From contig CP029202.1 of NCBI GenBank assembly GCA_005222125.1, positions 806,001-870,000 of the forward strand: DNA of 64,000 nucleotides, written 5' to 3'. Position 1 is the stretch's first letter. Each line of letters opens with the position of its first letter. This stretch comes from Spiroplasma melliferum (GTDB taxonomy: Bacteria > Bacillota_I > Bacilli_A > Mycoplasmatales > Mycoplasmataceae). The notes beneath the pieces were generated by a model. That model made no database searches, was not told the origin of the DNA, and saw only the letters and a program-made list of their open reading frames with translations. Both the position numbers and the translations under genes were made by a program. Below are positions 23,467 to 33,716 of this stretch, one piece after another.

Positions 23467-25422
23467 TTATGTCATTAAACCGGCCTCGTATAATCGTTTA
23501 AAACGTCCTTCAACTTTTTTTAATTCATCAAAAGTTCCGCTTTGAACAACACCATTTCCTTTTTCTAAAACTAAAATTTGATCAACATTTTTAATTGTAC
23601 TTAAACGGTGCGCAATAATAATTGTTGTTCTGCCTTTCATTAGTTTATCTAATTCCGCTTGAATTTCTTTTTCAACAATATTATCTAATGCACTTGTTGC
23701 TTCATCAAGAATTAAAATTTCAGGATTTCGTAAAAACATTCGCGCAATTACTAATCGTTGCTTTTGCCCTCCTGATAAAATAAAACCACGCTCTCCTAGT
23801 AAGGTATTAAACCCTTCTGGTAAATCAATAATAAAATTATATAACTCTGCTTTTTTTGCCGCTGCTTCACATTCAGCATCTGTTGCCATAAAAGTTCCAT
23901 AGCGAATATTATCATAAAAAGTTCCATAAATAATTTGTGGTTCTTGTTCAACATAACCAACGTGGTCTAAATATGATTTTAAATTAATTGTTTTTAAATT
24001 TTTATCATTATTAACATAAATATTCCCTTTTGTTGGGTCATAATATCGTAATAACAATTTTGAAATCGTTGATTTTCCAACACCTGTTTCTCCAACAAAA
24101 GCATAACTTTTTCCTTGTTGAAAATGAAAATTAAAGTTTTCTAAAATATATGGTTCATCTTCATCCGCTGAATCATATTTAAATCAAACTTTGTCAAAGA
24201 TAATATCCCCACTAATCTCTTTTAATGGTGGTGTGGTTGGATTAATATTAATGTTAGGAACTTGGTTAAAAATTTCGGCAACACGAGTTGCTGATGTTGA
24301 TGCCGCTGCTAAATTAGCTAGTAATCGGACAACTTGAATAATTGGAAAAATTAAGGAATTAATACTCATTGTAATTGATAACATCACAGTCGGGTCTAAT
24401 CGATTGTTGTTAACAAAAATAATTCCAACAATTAATGCAATTGTGTTCATACTAGTTAAGGTTGTTATAACAAAAGCAATTATAATCGATTGAACTTTAA
24501 TAGCACGCATACTTACTTTATAATATTCTTTATGAACTTTATTAAAGCGTTCTTTTTCATATTCATTTGTTCCTGTTGCTTTAATTAATCTAATTGCATT
24601 AATCCGATCATTAACATCACCATTAACATCAGATACCACTTGTCGTTGTTTATACATTAACCGACGAATAAAAGTAAAACCAAATGAAGTTAATAATAAA
24701 ATTCCAAATGATACTCCTAAAATAATTCCGGCTAATTCCGCAACAGTTGCACTTCCATCAAGATAAACAAAATTACCATCTTTATCAATAACTGGTTCAA
24801 TTCCGTGTGGTCCATCTTGGTATTGTAAAACACGGTTATCTAAAGTAAACATAATACCTATACTTCCAATGAAGGTAAAGAAAGCATTTAAAAAATTTTG
24901 GGGGACTTGAAATGCTTGGTCACCTAAAATTTGGGTATCAGAAATTAGTTTAGTTAAAATATCACCCATTTTTTTATCATGATAATAATTCATATCTAAA
25001 TCAACTAATTTATTTAAGACTTTAATTCGAATATCAATTTCAATTTTTCGTGAAATTGAACCACCAACTAAACTTTGTAAATATAAAAATATTCCCGAAA
25101 CAATAAAAGTTCCGGCAAACCCAATTGCTCAATATAGTAATGTTCCTCATGGCATCGCAGGGTCATTAATACTTGAACGTTTTGACATTCCTGTTGTCAA
25201 TTCCATCATAACAATATTTGTTAATTTGGGTAAGGCAACTGTAATCCCACAAGTAATAATAATAAATAAGATTAAACATAATCAACGGAATCAAAATTGT
25301 TTATAATAAATTGATAATAATTTAAAAAAACCCATCGGTGTGGCTTTTGGTTTTTTAACTGCAAGCTGTTCTTTTTTTGTTTGATTGCCAGTTAAATTTA
25401 ATCCATCATTTTTTTCTTTCAT
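23467..25422 (-). CDS. ABC exporter, multidrug/lipid type (fused TM-NBD half transporter)
   Basis: 651 residues. Six hydrophobic segments precede an ATPase domain with Walker A (GETGVGKST), signature LSGGQKQRL, Walker B (ILILDEATSALD) and H-loop IIAHRLST, the layout of MsbA/BmrA/LmrA exporters that work as dimers. Two adjacent ATG codons (25425 and 25422) follow AAAGGAG; the second has the better spacing. Two copies of a palindrome that also precedes marR lie between the marR stop and this start, so the pump is probably repressed by the MarR protein encoded just upstream. Confidence 0.93.
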
Positions 25423-25442
25423 CATGAACTCCTTTTTGTGCA

Positions 25443-25464
25443 TTTTGTTAAGTATTTAACAAAA
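25443..25464. promoter_or_regulatory. MarR-type operator O1
   Basis: Palindrome TTTTGTTAA-GTAT-TTAACAAAA, 18 bp upstream of the exporter start. Shares the core TGTTAA-N4-TTAACA with the sites at 25512 and 26078. Confidence 0.7.
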
Positions 25465-25511
25465 TAATTATACGAATTCTAAAAAATATTACAAGTTATT
25501 TTATTAATATT

Positions 25512-25527
25512 TGTTAAATATTTAACA
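25512..25527. promoter_or_regulatory. MarR-type operator O2
   Basis: Perfect 16-bp palindrome TGTTAAATATTTAACA in the last codons and spacer at the end of marR, upstream of the exporter gene. Confidence 0.7.
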
Positions 25528-25529
25528 TT

Positions 25530-25997
25530 TTATTTAACTGATGTAGTCATTTCTTTTTTTAACAACTCAACTATACTTCCTAAATCAGCTAGTAAAGTTT
25601 CATATCGAGGTTTTGATAAAATTTGCATAATGCGTTGGTCTAATTGATTTACTAAATTAAAAACAATTGGTTTTAATTGTCATCATTTTTCAGTTAAGGT
25701 TAAATAAATAATTTTTTTATTATTTTCCGGACGATTTTTCACAACATAACCCTTTTGAACTAATTTTTTTGAAACAATCGTAATATTTGCCCGTGATTGA
25801 TTAACAACTTGTGCTAATTCATTCATTGTATAATCAGGAAACCGTTCAATTAAAATTAATAACCAAATATTAGAAATTTGAAAATCATAATAACCTTGTT
25901 TTTGTAGTTCATTTTCAATTTGTTGTGAAAATGCTTTATTAATAAAACCCAAATAACGAAAAAGCAATCCACCACATGTTTCATTTTCTGATTGCAT
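25530..25997 (-). CDS. MarR-family transcriptional regulator
   Basis: 155 residues with the winged-helix layout of MarR: MNELAQVVNQSRANITIVSKKLVQKGYVVKNRPENNKK gives the recognition helix and wing (shown here in description only as residues 68-105). The protein should be a cytoplasmic dimeric repressor. A palindrome with the same core as those in front of the downstream exporter lies about 80 bp before its own start, so autoregulation plus control of the pump is likely. An SD GGAGGAGG is present but about 14 nt from the ATG. Confidence 0.9.
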
Positions 25998-26077
25998 TTT
26001 TTCCAGAGTAATCCTCCTCCTTCTAATTACTTTTTATATATGTATTATCTTTTTTATCTTAACATAGAATAAATTAA

Positions 26078-26093
26078 TGTTAAGTATTTAACA
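26078..26093. promoter_or_regulatory. MarR-type operator O3 upstream of marR
   Basis: TGTTAAGTATTTAACA, identical to the core of O1, 81 bp upstream of the marR start codon, where its promoter should lie. Confidence 0.7.
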
Positions 26094-26105
26094 AAGATAA
26101 ATAAA

Positions 26106-26131
26106 AAAATGTATTTATTTTTAAATACACT
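26106..26131 (-). terminator. Terminator after the CBS-domain protein
   Basis: Stem TGTATTTA / TAAATACA with a T run on the minus strand, about 10 bp past the stop codon. Confidence 0.75.
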
Positions 26132-26140
26132 CTTTTCCTT

Positions 26141-27475
26141 TTAACGTTCTAAATCATGAATTGGATTATTATTAGTTAAAAATTCAATTTCAAAAATAAT
26201 ATTTTTGGCAGTTAATTTGCTTTTTTTCTCATCGTTTACCCGAAAAGCATAGTTTTGATAAACAAATTCTTTAATTTTATTTTCTGGTTTTGTTAAATCA
26301 TATCCTGTTTCCTTGACAAATCATTGGTATAACGTTTTGCCAGTGCTTTCTGGTGGTGCTGCTAAATGCAGATATTTTTGAAATACTTTTTTAATCGAAG
26401 TACTACCATGAATTCAAAGCATATGGTGACCAATTTCTTTTACTTGACCAGTTTCATCATCTTCATCATAAATTTCACCAACTAATTCTTCTAAAATATC
26501 TTCCATTGTAACAATTCCAAGAAAATTATTACTGTCTTCATTGGTACTAACAACTGCTATATGGACTTGCTCTTGTTGAAATAATTCTAAGGCATCATCT
26601 AATTTTAAATAGCGGGAGAAAAAAATTGGTTCAGAAACTAAACTTTTGATATCAACTTCTTGATGATCAATAACGGCAATAAAAACATCTTTAATGTTTA
26701 AAATTCCAATTACTTTTTCAGTTTCCGGAGCTAAGACTGGAATGCGAGTAAAACGTTCTTGTTTATAAAACCGCTGTAATTCTCGCCATGATATATTACT
26801 ATAAATTGTTTTAACTTTTTCTTTTGCTGTCATAATTGAACCAATTGTTTTTTCATCAAAAGTGATTGCTGATTCAATTAGTTCTTTTTCATTTTTTTCT
26901 AAAACACCTTCGGATTCAATTGTTGAAATTAATTCTAATAATTCATTTTCTGTGGTTAAAACACCATTTTTTTGTTTATGAAGGGTTAGTAATCAAGTAA
27001 AAGGATAAAACAAAATTTTTCAAATTCATAAGATATAGGCTGAAAAAATTGAAAACTTTTCCGGAAAAGCTTTAGCAATTGTTTTTGGTAATAATTCACC
27101 AAAAATTAAAACAGTTAAACCAATAACTCCTGTCGCTACTCATGTTGCTGTTTCGGCATTAACAATTAAAGATGCAAAAAATAAAGTTCCAATTGTTGCT
27201 AAGGCCGTATTAATTAAAGTATTCGCAATTAAAATCGTTGCTAAAGTACGGTCATAATCTTTTACCAATTTATAAACTTGTTTCGCACGACGAATTGTTT
27301 TATTTGTTGCTCTTTTTTTCCGTTTGCTAACATTCTTTTTTGCCATTTGTTTTAAACGAATAACATTAATTGAGGTAATAGCTGTTTCTGAAGCTGAAAA
27401 AAAACTTGAAAAAATTAATAAAATAATCATTATTGGAAGTAACACAGCCAACGCGGTGGTCATATCCATCATCAT
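26141..27475 (-). CDS. Hemolysin C/CorC-type membrane protein (DUF21 + CBS pair)
   Basis: 444 residues. The N-terminal DUF21 (CNNM) part contains FSSFFSASETAITSIN, further hydrophobic segments and FGELLPKTIA. Two CBS domains follow (TRIPVLAPETEKVIGILNI; VHIAVVSTNEDSNNFLGIV) with MEDILEELVGEI, then a short C-terminal transporter-associated domain. The family is linked to magnesium or other cation efflux and is often annotated as hemolysin, without proof of haemolysis. Three TGA (Trp) codons split the frame. It stands alone between terminators. Confidence 0.93.
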
Positions 27476-27644
27476 TTACTCTCCTTTAAAAATTGTATTA
27501 TTTTCTATCATTATATACTTTTCTCCCTTAATTATCTACTAAATAATAACATAAAAATATTTAGATTTAACTTTAAAAATATAAAAAATAATGTATAGTT
27601 ATAAATAGACAATTATATAAAATAATTCTTGGGGAGGAATAGAA

Positions 27645-28295
27645 ATGAAAAAACTGCTAAGTACAATGGCAGCAATGATACTCACAGCAACAACAGCAAC
27701 AACCACGATAGCTTGTTCAGACAAAAATATGGCTTATTATAACCAATTTATGAATGGTATAAACAATAAAGAAAGCTTTATTTTTATGGTTTCAGCAAAA
27801 AATTGCATTCATTGTCAAAACACAACGGATACAACAATTCCAGATTTATATAATAAAAATGGCTATGGTAATGATAAATATGATAAGTATTTAGCAGGTG
27901 GTTTTGGTACACAATATGCTTTAAATACATATCCTATTAGTTCTGATGAACAAGAAAAAATTAAAAACACGCGTTTAATTGTTACTGACAACATTAAAGA
28001 TTATAATGGTATTTGAAAAGAAAAATGAGCAAAAAATATTGCTGATTGAATTGTAACACAAGAACGAAATGCTCATAAAATTAATGGGGAAATTGATAAA
28101 ACAATTACTGCTGATTCATTAGGTTTAACTGGAACACCAACTTATGTTTATATTAAAAATGGAAATTATGTTGGGTTTGAAACTGGTGAAGTTGGAAACT
28201 TAGAAACAGGGGCCAATTCTGACTTATGAATGAATCGTTTTATTAAACATATGGTTTTAGAAGATTGAGATACTGATCATAATAAATCAGAATAA
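27645..28295 (+). CDS. Thioredoxin-fold lipoprotein with CIHC motif
   Basis: 216 residues. A lipoprotein signal (MKKLLSTMAAMIL, ending TTIAC) places the protein on the outer membrane face. Residues 47-60 read FMVSAKNCIHCQ, a thioredoxin-type CxxC, and later GLTGTPTYVYIKNG carries the cis-Pro and a strand typical of thioredoxin folds. It may act in thiol-disulfide exchange on surface proteins. RBS GGGGAGG is 8 nt before the ATG. Six TGA (Trp) codons hide the C-terminal third under the standard code. Monocistronic, with its own terminator. Confidence 0.85.
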
Positions 28296-28331
28296 AAAAA
28301 ATACTCAGACAATTTGGTGGGTATTTTTTTA
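28296..28331 (+). terminator. Terminator of the thioredoxin-like lipoprotein
   Basis: Stem AAAATAC... / ...GTATTTTTTT enclosing 17 nt immediately after the stop; convergent with the rpiR-type gene. Confidence 0.7.
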
Positions 28332-29114
28332 ATTAATCATTGTTAAAATTGCATTAAAAATAATAAATAAATGATTGTAAATAATTTGGTGGGTATACAT
28401 TTTGCGCCGATCATTAATAATAATTGGTGCTTTTGTTGTTAAATTAGTTTCTATAATCGGTGAATTCTCTTTTAAAATAAATTTAATATTATTTAATGGC
28501 AAGGTTTTATCAGTATGTTTTAAAACATTAAATAAATAAGTTTGATCTGTATCAATAATAATTCAAATTACAATATTTTCATCTGTTAATCGTTCTAAAA
28601 ATTTCTTAGCAATAAATTCGTGTGTTGTTACACTTACATCAAAACCAATTCCCAACAATTGATGATAAAAATTAGTTAATAAATCCAAATGTGTATGTTC
28701 ACCAATTAAATAAATTTTTTTTGTTGTTTTTAGCATTGTTTTTAATTCTAAAATTGATGATAAATTTTCATTTAATAATTTTGTCATCATTGCACTATGG
28801 TTTGATACTAAGTCAGTAACGGTATTTTTTGATGGATTAAGACGATAAAACTGATTAAGTTTTTTTAAATTATCTAATTCATAACGAAAAAAAATATAAA
28901 ATTCTTTTCAGCCTGTAAAACCTAAACTTTTACAAAACTTTGTCACCGATGAAACACTTGTATGTGATGTTTCTGCAACATCATTAATGATAAAATTCTC
29001 ATTTGATACTTTAGCAAAATTTAAAATAGTTTGTGCAATAATACCATTAACAGTATCATCATTACGATTAATAATTTCTTCTAACTTCTCAAGAATATTA
29101 GTTTTTAATTGCAT
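28329..29114 (-). CDS. RpiR-family regulator (HTH + SIS domain)
   Basis: 261 residues. The N-terminal helix-turn-helix includes NDVAETSHTSVSSVTKFCKS and GFTGWKEF, the RpiR pattern, and the C-terminal half (KKIYLIGEHTHLDLLTNF, then IWIIIDTD) fits a sugar-isomerase (SIS) domain that binds phosphosugars. It probably regulates a sugar uptake or use gene. A GTG three codons upstream is in frame, but AGGTGGG lies just before the ATG at 29114. A small gene with a perfect SD and a DeoR regulator lie upstream on the same strand. Confidence 0.88.
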
Positions 29115-29226
29115 ATTACCCACCTATTCATTCCATGGTTTAATCCCTCAGATTTCAATTAGATTTTAATAAAATTTGGATAACAATGGAATGAAAAAAA
29201 TTTGAGAGTTCAATGAAAATATTTTC

Positions 29227-29349
29227 CTAATCTACCTCATCGGTACGGTCTTTTACTACTTCCTCAATTTTTGCTAGCACAGTAAATAATTCTTCAAATT
29301 CAAACTTTTCAATTTGGTTACATATATGTTGGACATTATTTAAATCCAT
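29227..29349 (-). CDS. Small acidic protein, 40 residues
   Basis: A short frame beginning MDLNNVQHICNQIEKFEF and ending DRTDEVD, preceded by the near-ideal SD GAAAGGAGG, 7 nt before the ATG. It is acidic and helical with no membrane segment. It lies between two sugar-type regulators (DeoR and RpiR) on the same strand. The codon usage and SD make it likely to be a real gene. Function unknown. Confidence 0.65.
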   Translation of the reverse strand: MDLNNVQHICNQIEKFEFEELFTVLAKIEEVVKDRTDEVD

Positions 29350-29406
29350 TTTAACCTCCTTTCAAGCAAAAATTACCATCTTAAGTTGACTTTTCCTTGC
29401 AAATAA

Positions 29407-29432
29407 AAAACTTTGTTTAATAACAAAGTTTT
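29407..29432 (-). terminator. deoR-type gene terminator
   Basis: Stem AAAACTTTGTT / AACAAAGTTTT with a 4-nt loop, directly at the stop codon of the DeoR regulator. Confidence 0.85.
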
Positions 29433-30186
29433 ATATTACTTTAACATTAAAATCATATTGTTTAATAACTTCCGGTCTGTCAGTTACTAAATATGAAACA
29501 TCTTTAACGTCATAAAATTTAAAAAATCCAATTTTATCAAATTTCGTACTATCAGCTAACAAAATTTTAACTTGAACCCGGGCTAAGGCTGCTAATTCAA
29601 CCCGTGCTTCTTCCTCATTACTTTTGAACACACTTCCAGTTTTATCAATTGTATTTGCTGAAAAAATAACTTTTGAAAATTGAATTAATGATAAACTTTC
29701 TTCACAAAACGAACCATAAAAAGCTTGTGATTTTTCTCGTAATTTGCCTCCAAATAAGACATTATATTGAACATTAGGATTATCTTTTGCCAATTGTAAA
29801 ATTCGAAATGAATTAGTGACAATTTTTATGGGTTTATCAATTAAAGTAACAAAAATTTCACAAGTTGATCCTGCTCCGACAAAAATAACATCATTTTTTT
29901 CTAACAAATTTGTTAACTTTTTTCCGATAATCATTTTTTTATCAAAATTAATACCACTTGCTCGAACATTAATGTTACATGTTTTATTATGAACTCCCAA
30001 AAAATTAATACCGCCATAAGACATCGTAATAATCCCTTCATTTTCAAGTTCTTTTAAATCACGGCGCGCAGTTGTTGCTGAAATATTATATTTTTGAACA
30101 TATTCAAGAACATGATTCATTTCGTGAAAAAGTTTTTGACACAAATATGCTAATAATAAATCTTTTCGTTGGACTCGATGGATGAT
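29431..30186 (-). CDS. DeoR-family sugar-operon regulator
   Basis: About 251 residues. The N-terminal HTH contains NISATTARRDLKELENEGII and the tail of it MSYGGINFL; the C-terminal DeoR sensor domain shows VIFVGAGSTCE, VTNSF, LFGGKLRE and LLADSTKFDK. Such proteins sense phosphorylated sugars. No ATG, GTG or TTG lies close to the SD: GAAAGGAG is followed after 6 nt by ATC ATC, and the first TTG would remove the start of the HTH. I therefore place the start at the ATC at 30184-30186, as a probable non-canonical start. Confidence 0.85.
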   Translation of the reverse strand: MIHRVQRKDLLLAYLCQKLFHEMNHVLEYVQKYNISATTARRDLKELENEGIITMSYGGINFLGVHNKTCNINVRASGINFDKKMIIGKKLTNLLEKNDVIFVGAGSTCEIFVTLIDKPIKIVTNSFRILQLAKDNPNVQYNVLFGGKLREKSQAFYGSFCEESLSLIQFSKVIFSANTIDKTGSVFKSNEEEARVELAALARVQVKILLADSTKFDKIGFFKFYDVKDVSYLVTDRPEVIKQYDFNVKVI

Positions 30187-30240
30187 TCTCTACTCCTTTC
30201 ATTGTTTAATTCTGTTCTTAATTATTATACCCAAAAAAAG

Positions 30241-32022
30241 TTATTTACCAAAATGTTCCAAAAATTTTCTTAAATTTTCAATAAGTTTTTTACTATGCAA
30301 TACTTGATATAATTCAGCATCACTTGCTTTTTTAATCGCACCAATACTTTCAAAATGGTGATTTAATAATTTAATTCGTTGTTTACCAAATCCTGGGATT
30401 GTTTCTAAAATACTTGTTGTCAAAGCTTTTGTTTGCCGACGACGAAAACTAGTAATTGCAAAATGATGAACATCATCTTGCATTCTTGTTAAAAATAAAA
30501 ATAAACGACTACTTTTATCCAAATATATTTTTTCTTTTTTCAAATTAAGCAAATGATCAGTTTTATGTTGATTATTTTTAACTAACCCAATCACGGGAAT
30601 TGCTAAATCTAATTTTGCTAGTTCTTTTAAACAAGCATTTACTTGTTGAATCCCACCATCCATAATAATTAAATTAGGAAGGGCTTGTTCTTCTTGAATA
30701 ACTTTTTGATAACGACGCGTAACAACAGCTGCAATACGATGCGTATCATCTTGATCCGGAATTTCTAAATTATATTTACGATAATCATTTCGTGATGGTC
30801 GACCATTTTTATAAACAATAACACCACCAGTCACAAATTCATTATTAATATTAGCAATATCAATCATCTCAATTAAATATGGCAATTCGGATAAATCTAA
30901 AAGCATTTGTAATTCTTTTAAAACTTCAGCATTATTTAATTCTCGTTGAGCAGTTGTCTGATATTGTACATAAGATTCATAACTATTTTCAGTCGCCAAT
31001 TTCATAATTGTTTTTTCAATTGGTGTTTTAGGATGAAAAACACGATTATCAAATAACAAATTTAATTCTGGCAATGCAATTATCTCATTAACAATTATTT
31101 TTGTTGGCAAAATATTTTTTTGATAAATATTTTGTAAGTATAAGCGATATAATTCTTGGCAATCTTCGGCAAAATCAAGATGGTAATATTCATAATCTTT
31201 ATAACTTAATTTTCCAGCACGATAAAATAAAGTTGTTAAAACTAAATGTTCAGCAGTTTGATACAAACTAATCACGTCTAAATCATCATTTTGATTTAAC
31301 ATTTCAACTGTTTGTGATGACAAAGTTCAATCTAAATTTCGAATTAAAAGTTTTAATTTATGTGCTTCTTCAAATTGAAAATTATCTGCTGCTTGCAACA
31401 TTCGTTTTTCTAACAGTTTTTTTGTTTCAGTAAAATTACCTTTAAAAAAACTATGAACTTTTTTAATCATTTTTATGTAATAGTCCGGAGATACTGTTTT
31501 AAAACAAGCACCTGAACATTGATTAATATGATAATAAAGGCAAGGTTTTCCAAGATTTCCTTTACAACGACGTAACGGATATAATCGTTCTAAAACTTTA
31601 ATAATTTCCCGCGCATGACTTCCCTCAGGGAATGGTCCATAATAACGGGCATACTTTTGGTGAACATTACGAACATATAAGTATTGAGGATCTTTTTCTT
31701 TTGTAATTACAATATAAGGATAATGTTTATCATCATTTAACAAAATATTATACTTTGGTTTATACTGTTTAATTAAGTTATGTTCTAAAATTAATGCTTC
31801 TTTTTCAGTTTTTGTAATAATTGTTTCTAAACGAACAATTTCCTGAACTAAACGAGTTGTTTTATAATTATAAACTTTGTTAAAATAAGAACTAACCCGA
31901 CTTCGTAAGTTTTTTGCTTTTCCAACATATAATACTTGATGATAATTATTGTAAAATAAATAACACCCTGGTTTAGCTGGTAAAATTTCAACTTGTTCTT
32001 TTAACGATAATTTTTCTGACAT
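30241..32022 (-). CDS. uvrC: Excinuclease ABC subunit C
   Basis: 593 residues. The GIY-YIG nuclease domain is at the N-terminus (GCYLFYNNYHQVLYVGKAKNLRSR), the UvrB-binding UVR region near 200 (EEAHKLKLLIRNLD), the RNase H-like C-terminal nuclease includes DGGIQQV, and two HhH motifs end the protein (ETIPGFGKQRIKLL). It makes both incisions in nucleotide-excision repair with UvrAB. One TGA (Trp) at 31325 splits the frame. Confidence 0.96.
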
Positions 32023-32123
32023 TTTTTATTCTTCCCCTTATGTTTGTTAATATTTTATGCTTAATTAAAACAATTAGCAACTTATCATAAAAAATACAAA
32101 GTAAGAATCTATTTAAGAAAATA

Positions 32124-32152
32124 AAAAACTACTTTTCTGAAAAGTAGTTTTG
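32124..32152 (-). terminator. Terminator of the infC-rpmI-rplT operon
   Basis: Stem AAAACTACTTTT / AAAAGTAGTTTT with a three-base loop and T residues on the minus strand, ending next to the rplT stop. Confidence 0.9.
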
Positions 32153-32512
32153 TTAATTTTTTAACGCTTGTTTTGATTTTTCTACTAATACTTTAAATTC
32201 ACTTGGATTATGAATTGCTAATTCTGATAACATTTTACGATTTACTTCAATGTTAGTTTTATTTAAACCATTCATAAATTGTGAATATGACATATCATGT
32301 TCACGTACTGCAGCATTAATTCTTTGAATTCATAATGAACGAAAATCTCTTTTACGTTGTTTACGATCACGAAAGGCATATGCTCATGATTTCATTACTT
32401 GTTCTTTTGCTTTTTTGTAATGCGTTGATTTTGTTCCAAAATATCCTTTTGCTTCTTTAATAATTTTTTTACGACGTTTTCTTGTTGTTGATCCGCCTTT
32501 AACTCTTGCCAT
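32153..32512 (-). CDS. rplT: 50S ribosomal protein L20
   Basis: 119 residues beginning [19 protein letters not shown], with [20 protein letters not shown] and [19 protein letters not shown], as expected for L20, which is needed for early 50S assembly. Two TGA (Trp) codons hide it under the standard code. Last gene of infC-rpmI-rplT. In Gram-positive bacteria L20 represses this operon by binding the mRNA leader. Confidence 0.97.
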
Positions 32513-32540
32513 TTGTTAATACTCCCTTCTTTTCTTTTCT

Positions 32541-32735
32541 TTATCCTTGTAATAATTGTTTTAATCGACTTTGATCAGTTTGATCCATTAAACCAGCTTT
32601 ACGTAAATGACGCTTTTGTTTTGTTGTTTTATTTTGGGCTAAATGTGAAGTATATGCATGCGCAATCTTTCATTTTCCTGTTCCTGTTACTTTGACTCTT
32701 TTTGCTAAAGATTTTTTTGTTTTCATTTTTGGCAT
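32541..32735 (-). CDS. rpmI: 50S ribosomal protein L35
   Basis: 64 residues, [20 protein letters not shown] at the N-terminus and [15 protein letters not shown], the L35 pattern; very basic. A TGA (Trp) occurs in GKWKIAHA. RBS AAGGAGGA precedes the ATG. Middle gene of infC-rpmI-rplT. Confidence 0.96.
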
Positions 32736-32779
32736 AAATTTTCCTCCTTGTCCTTTCTTTTAAAAGTTAATTTAATTAA

Positions 32780-33310
32780 TTATTTTTTTGGTACAACATA
32801 CATATCTAAAAACAAGCCATTTAATTGTGGTTCTTTTTCAATCTTTGCCAAATCTTCAATATAACTAAAAAACTTATCTAATGTTTCTTTTCCATATTCA
32901 GGTCTAGCAACTTCTCGACCACGAAACTTTAAAGAAATTTTAACACGATTCCCATCAGTTAGAAATTCACGCACTTTTTTTGCTTTAAATTCCAAATCAT
33001 GTTCACCAATTCCTGTTCGTAAACGCATCTCTTTATTTTCAGTTATATGTTGATTTTTCTTATTTTCTTTTTCTTTTTTCTTTTGTTCGTATTTATATTT
33101 TCCATAATCAACCAATTTTGCTACCGGTGGATTTGAAGCAGCTGATACCAACAATAAATCTAAACCTTTTTCTTCAGCAAAACGAATTGCTTCATTTCTC
33201 CCTAAAGGACCAACTTTGTTACCATCATCTAAAATAATTAAAACTTCACGTGCTCTAATATCATAATTTACTTGCTCGATATTTTTATTGTTTTTAGTGG
33301 GTTGATTCAT
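32780..33310 (-). CDS. infC: Translation initiation factor IF-3
   Basis: 176 residues with both IF-3 domains: the N-domain DIRAREVLIILDDGNKVG and the C-domain KEMRLRTGIGEHDLEFK and KVKISLKFRGRE region, connected by a basic linker (YEQKKKEKENKKNQ). IF-3 guards start-codon choice and prevents premature subunit joining. It starts with ATG, not the ATT seen in E. coli, after the SD TGGAGG. First gene of infC-rpmI-rplT; a leader of about 170 nt with an attenuator precedes it. Confidence 0.96.
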   Translation of the reverse strand: MNQPTKNNKNIEQVNYDIRAREVLIILDDGNKVGPLGRNEAIRFAEEKGLDLLLVSAASNPPVAKLVDYGKYKYEQKKKEKENKKNQHITENKEMRLRTGIGEHDLEFKAKKVREFLTDGNRVKISLKFRGREVARPEYGKETLDKFFSYIEDLAKIEKEPQLNGLFLDMYVVPKK

Positions 33311-33334
33311 CCAATACCTCCATTTTAATTAATT

Positions 33335-33488
33335 AAAAAAACGCTTAAAAGTAGCGCTTTCATTAACAAGAATTATCTTCTTAAATGATTAAAATAATCA
33401 TTAAAATTTTAATTTTATCTTGTAAAACCTATTAACCACACTAAAGGGCATAGGTGAGCATTAGCTACTTTAACATTTTTCAATATTA
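33335..33488 (-). promoter_or_regulatory. infC-rpmI-rplT leader with intrinsic attenuator
   Basis: Between the promoter and infC the transcript carries about 170 nt. Near its 3' end (33335-33360) a stem built of AAA(G)CGC and GCGTTT followed by a T run forms an intrinsic terminator 25 nt before infC. Upstream, CCTAT...ATAGG can pair. The layout matches the L20-responsive leaders known in Firmicutes, though I cannot confirm the L20-binding site by eye. Confidence 0.6.
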
Positions 33489-33517
33489 ATTATACGATGT
33501 TTTTCAAATTTAGTCAA
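33489..33517 (-). promoter_or_regulatory. infC promoter
   Basis: TTGACT and TATAAT separated by exactly 17 nt on the minus strand, about 175 bp upstream of the infC start codon. Confidence 0.8.
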
Positions 33518-33542
33518 TAATATTAATAAGAAATTTAATGAA

Positions 33543-33587
33543 GATGGTAAGAAATAGTTGGAACTTTTAACGATAAATTTTATTTGG
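33543..33587. repeat. Solo copy of the end of the 37.5-kb inverted-repeat element
   Basis: Reads GATGGTAAGAAATAGTTGG and then AACTTTTAACGATAAATTTT; the same layout occurs at 37479-37524 (GATGGGATGAAATAATTGG then AGTTTTTAACAGTAAATTTT). Roughly 80 percent identical over 45 bp by eye. Confidence 0.5.
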
Positions 33588-33683
33588 AATAACAACAATT
33601 ATTCTTCAAACAAAGAAACTTATTTACAAATTAGTTTTTACCCATTAAATATTTGAAAAAAAATAATTATTTTAAAGAAAATA

Positions 33684-33708
33684 AAAAAACAAGAAGTTCT
33701 TGTTTTTT
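33684..33708 (-). terminator. Terminator of the second lipoprotein gene
   Basis: Perfect stem AAAAAACAAGAA / TTCTTGTTTTTT with one central base, 9 bp past the lipoprotein stop. Confidence 0.85.
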
Positions 33709-33716
33709 ATAAATAA

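Noticed and set aside
28309-28396. Repeated phrase AATTTGGTGGGTAT at 28309 and 28383
   Set aside because: Only 14 bp, one copy in a terminator loop and one inside coding sequence; probably chance.
32513-32695. Plus-strand frame opposite rpmI
   Set aside because: Antisense shadow of ribosomal protein L35.
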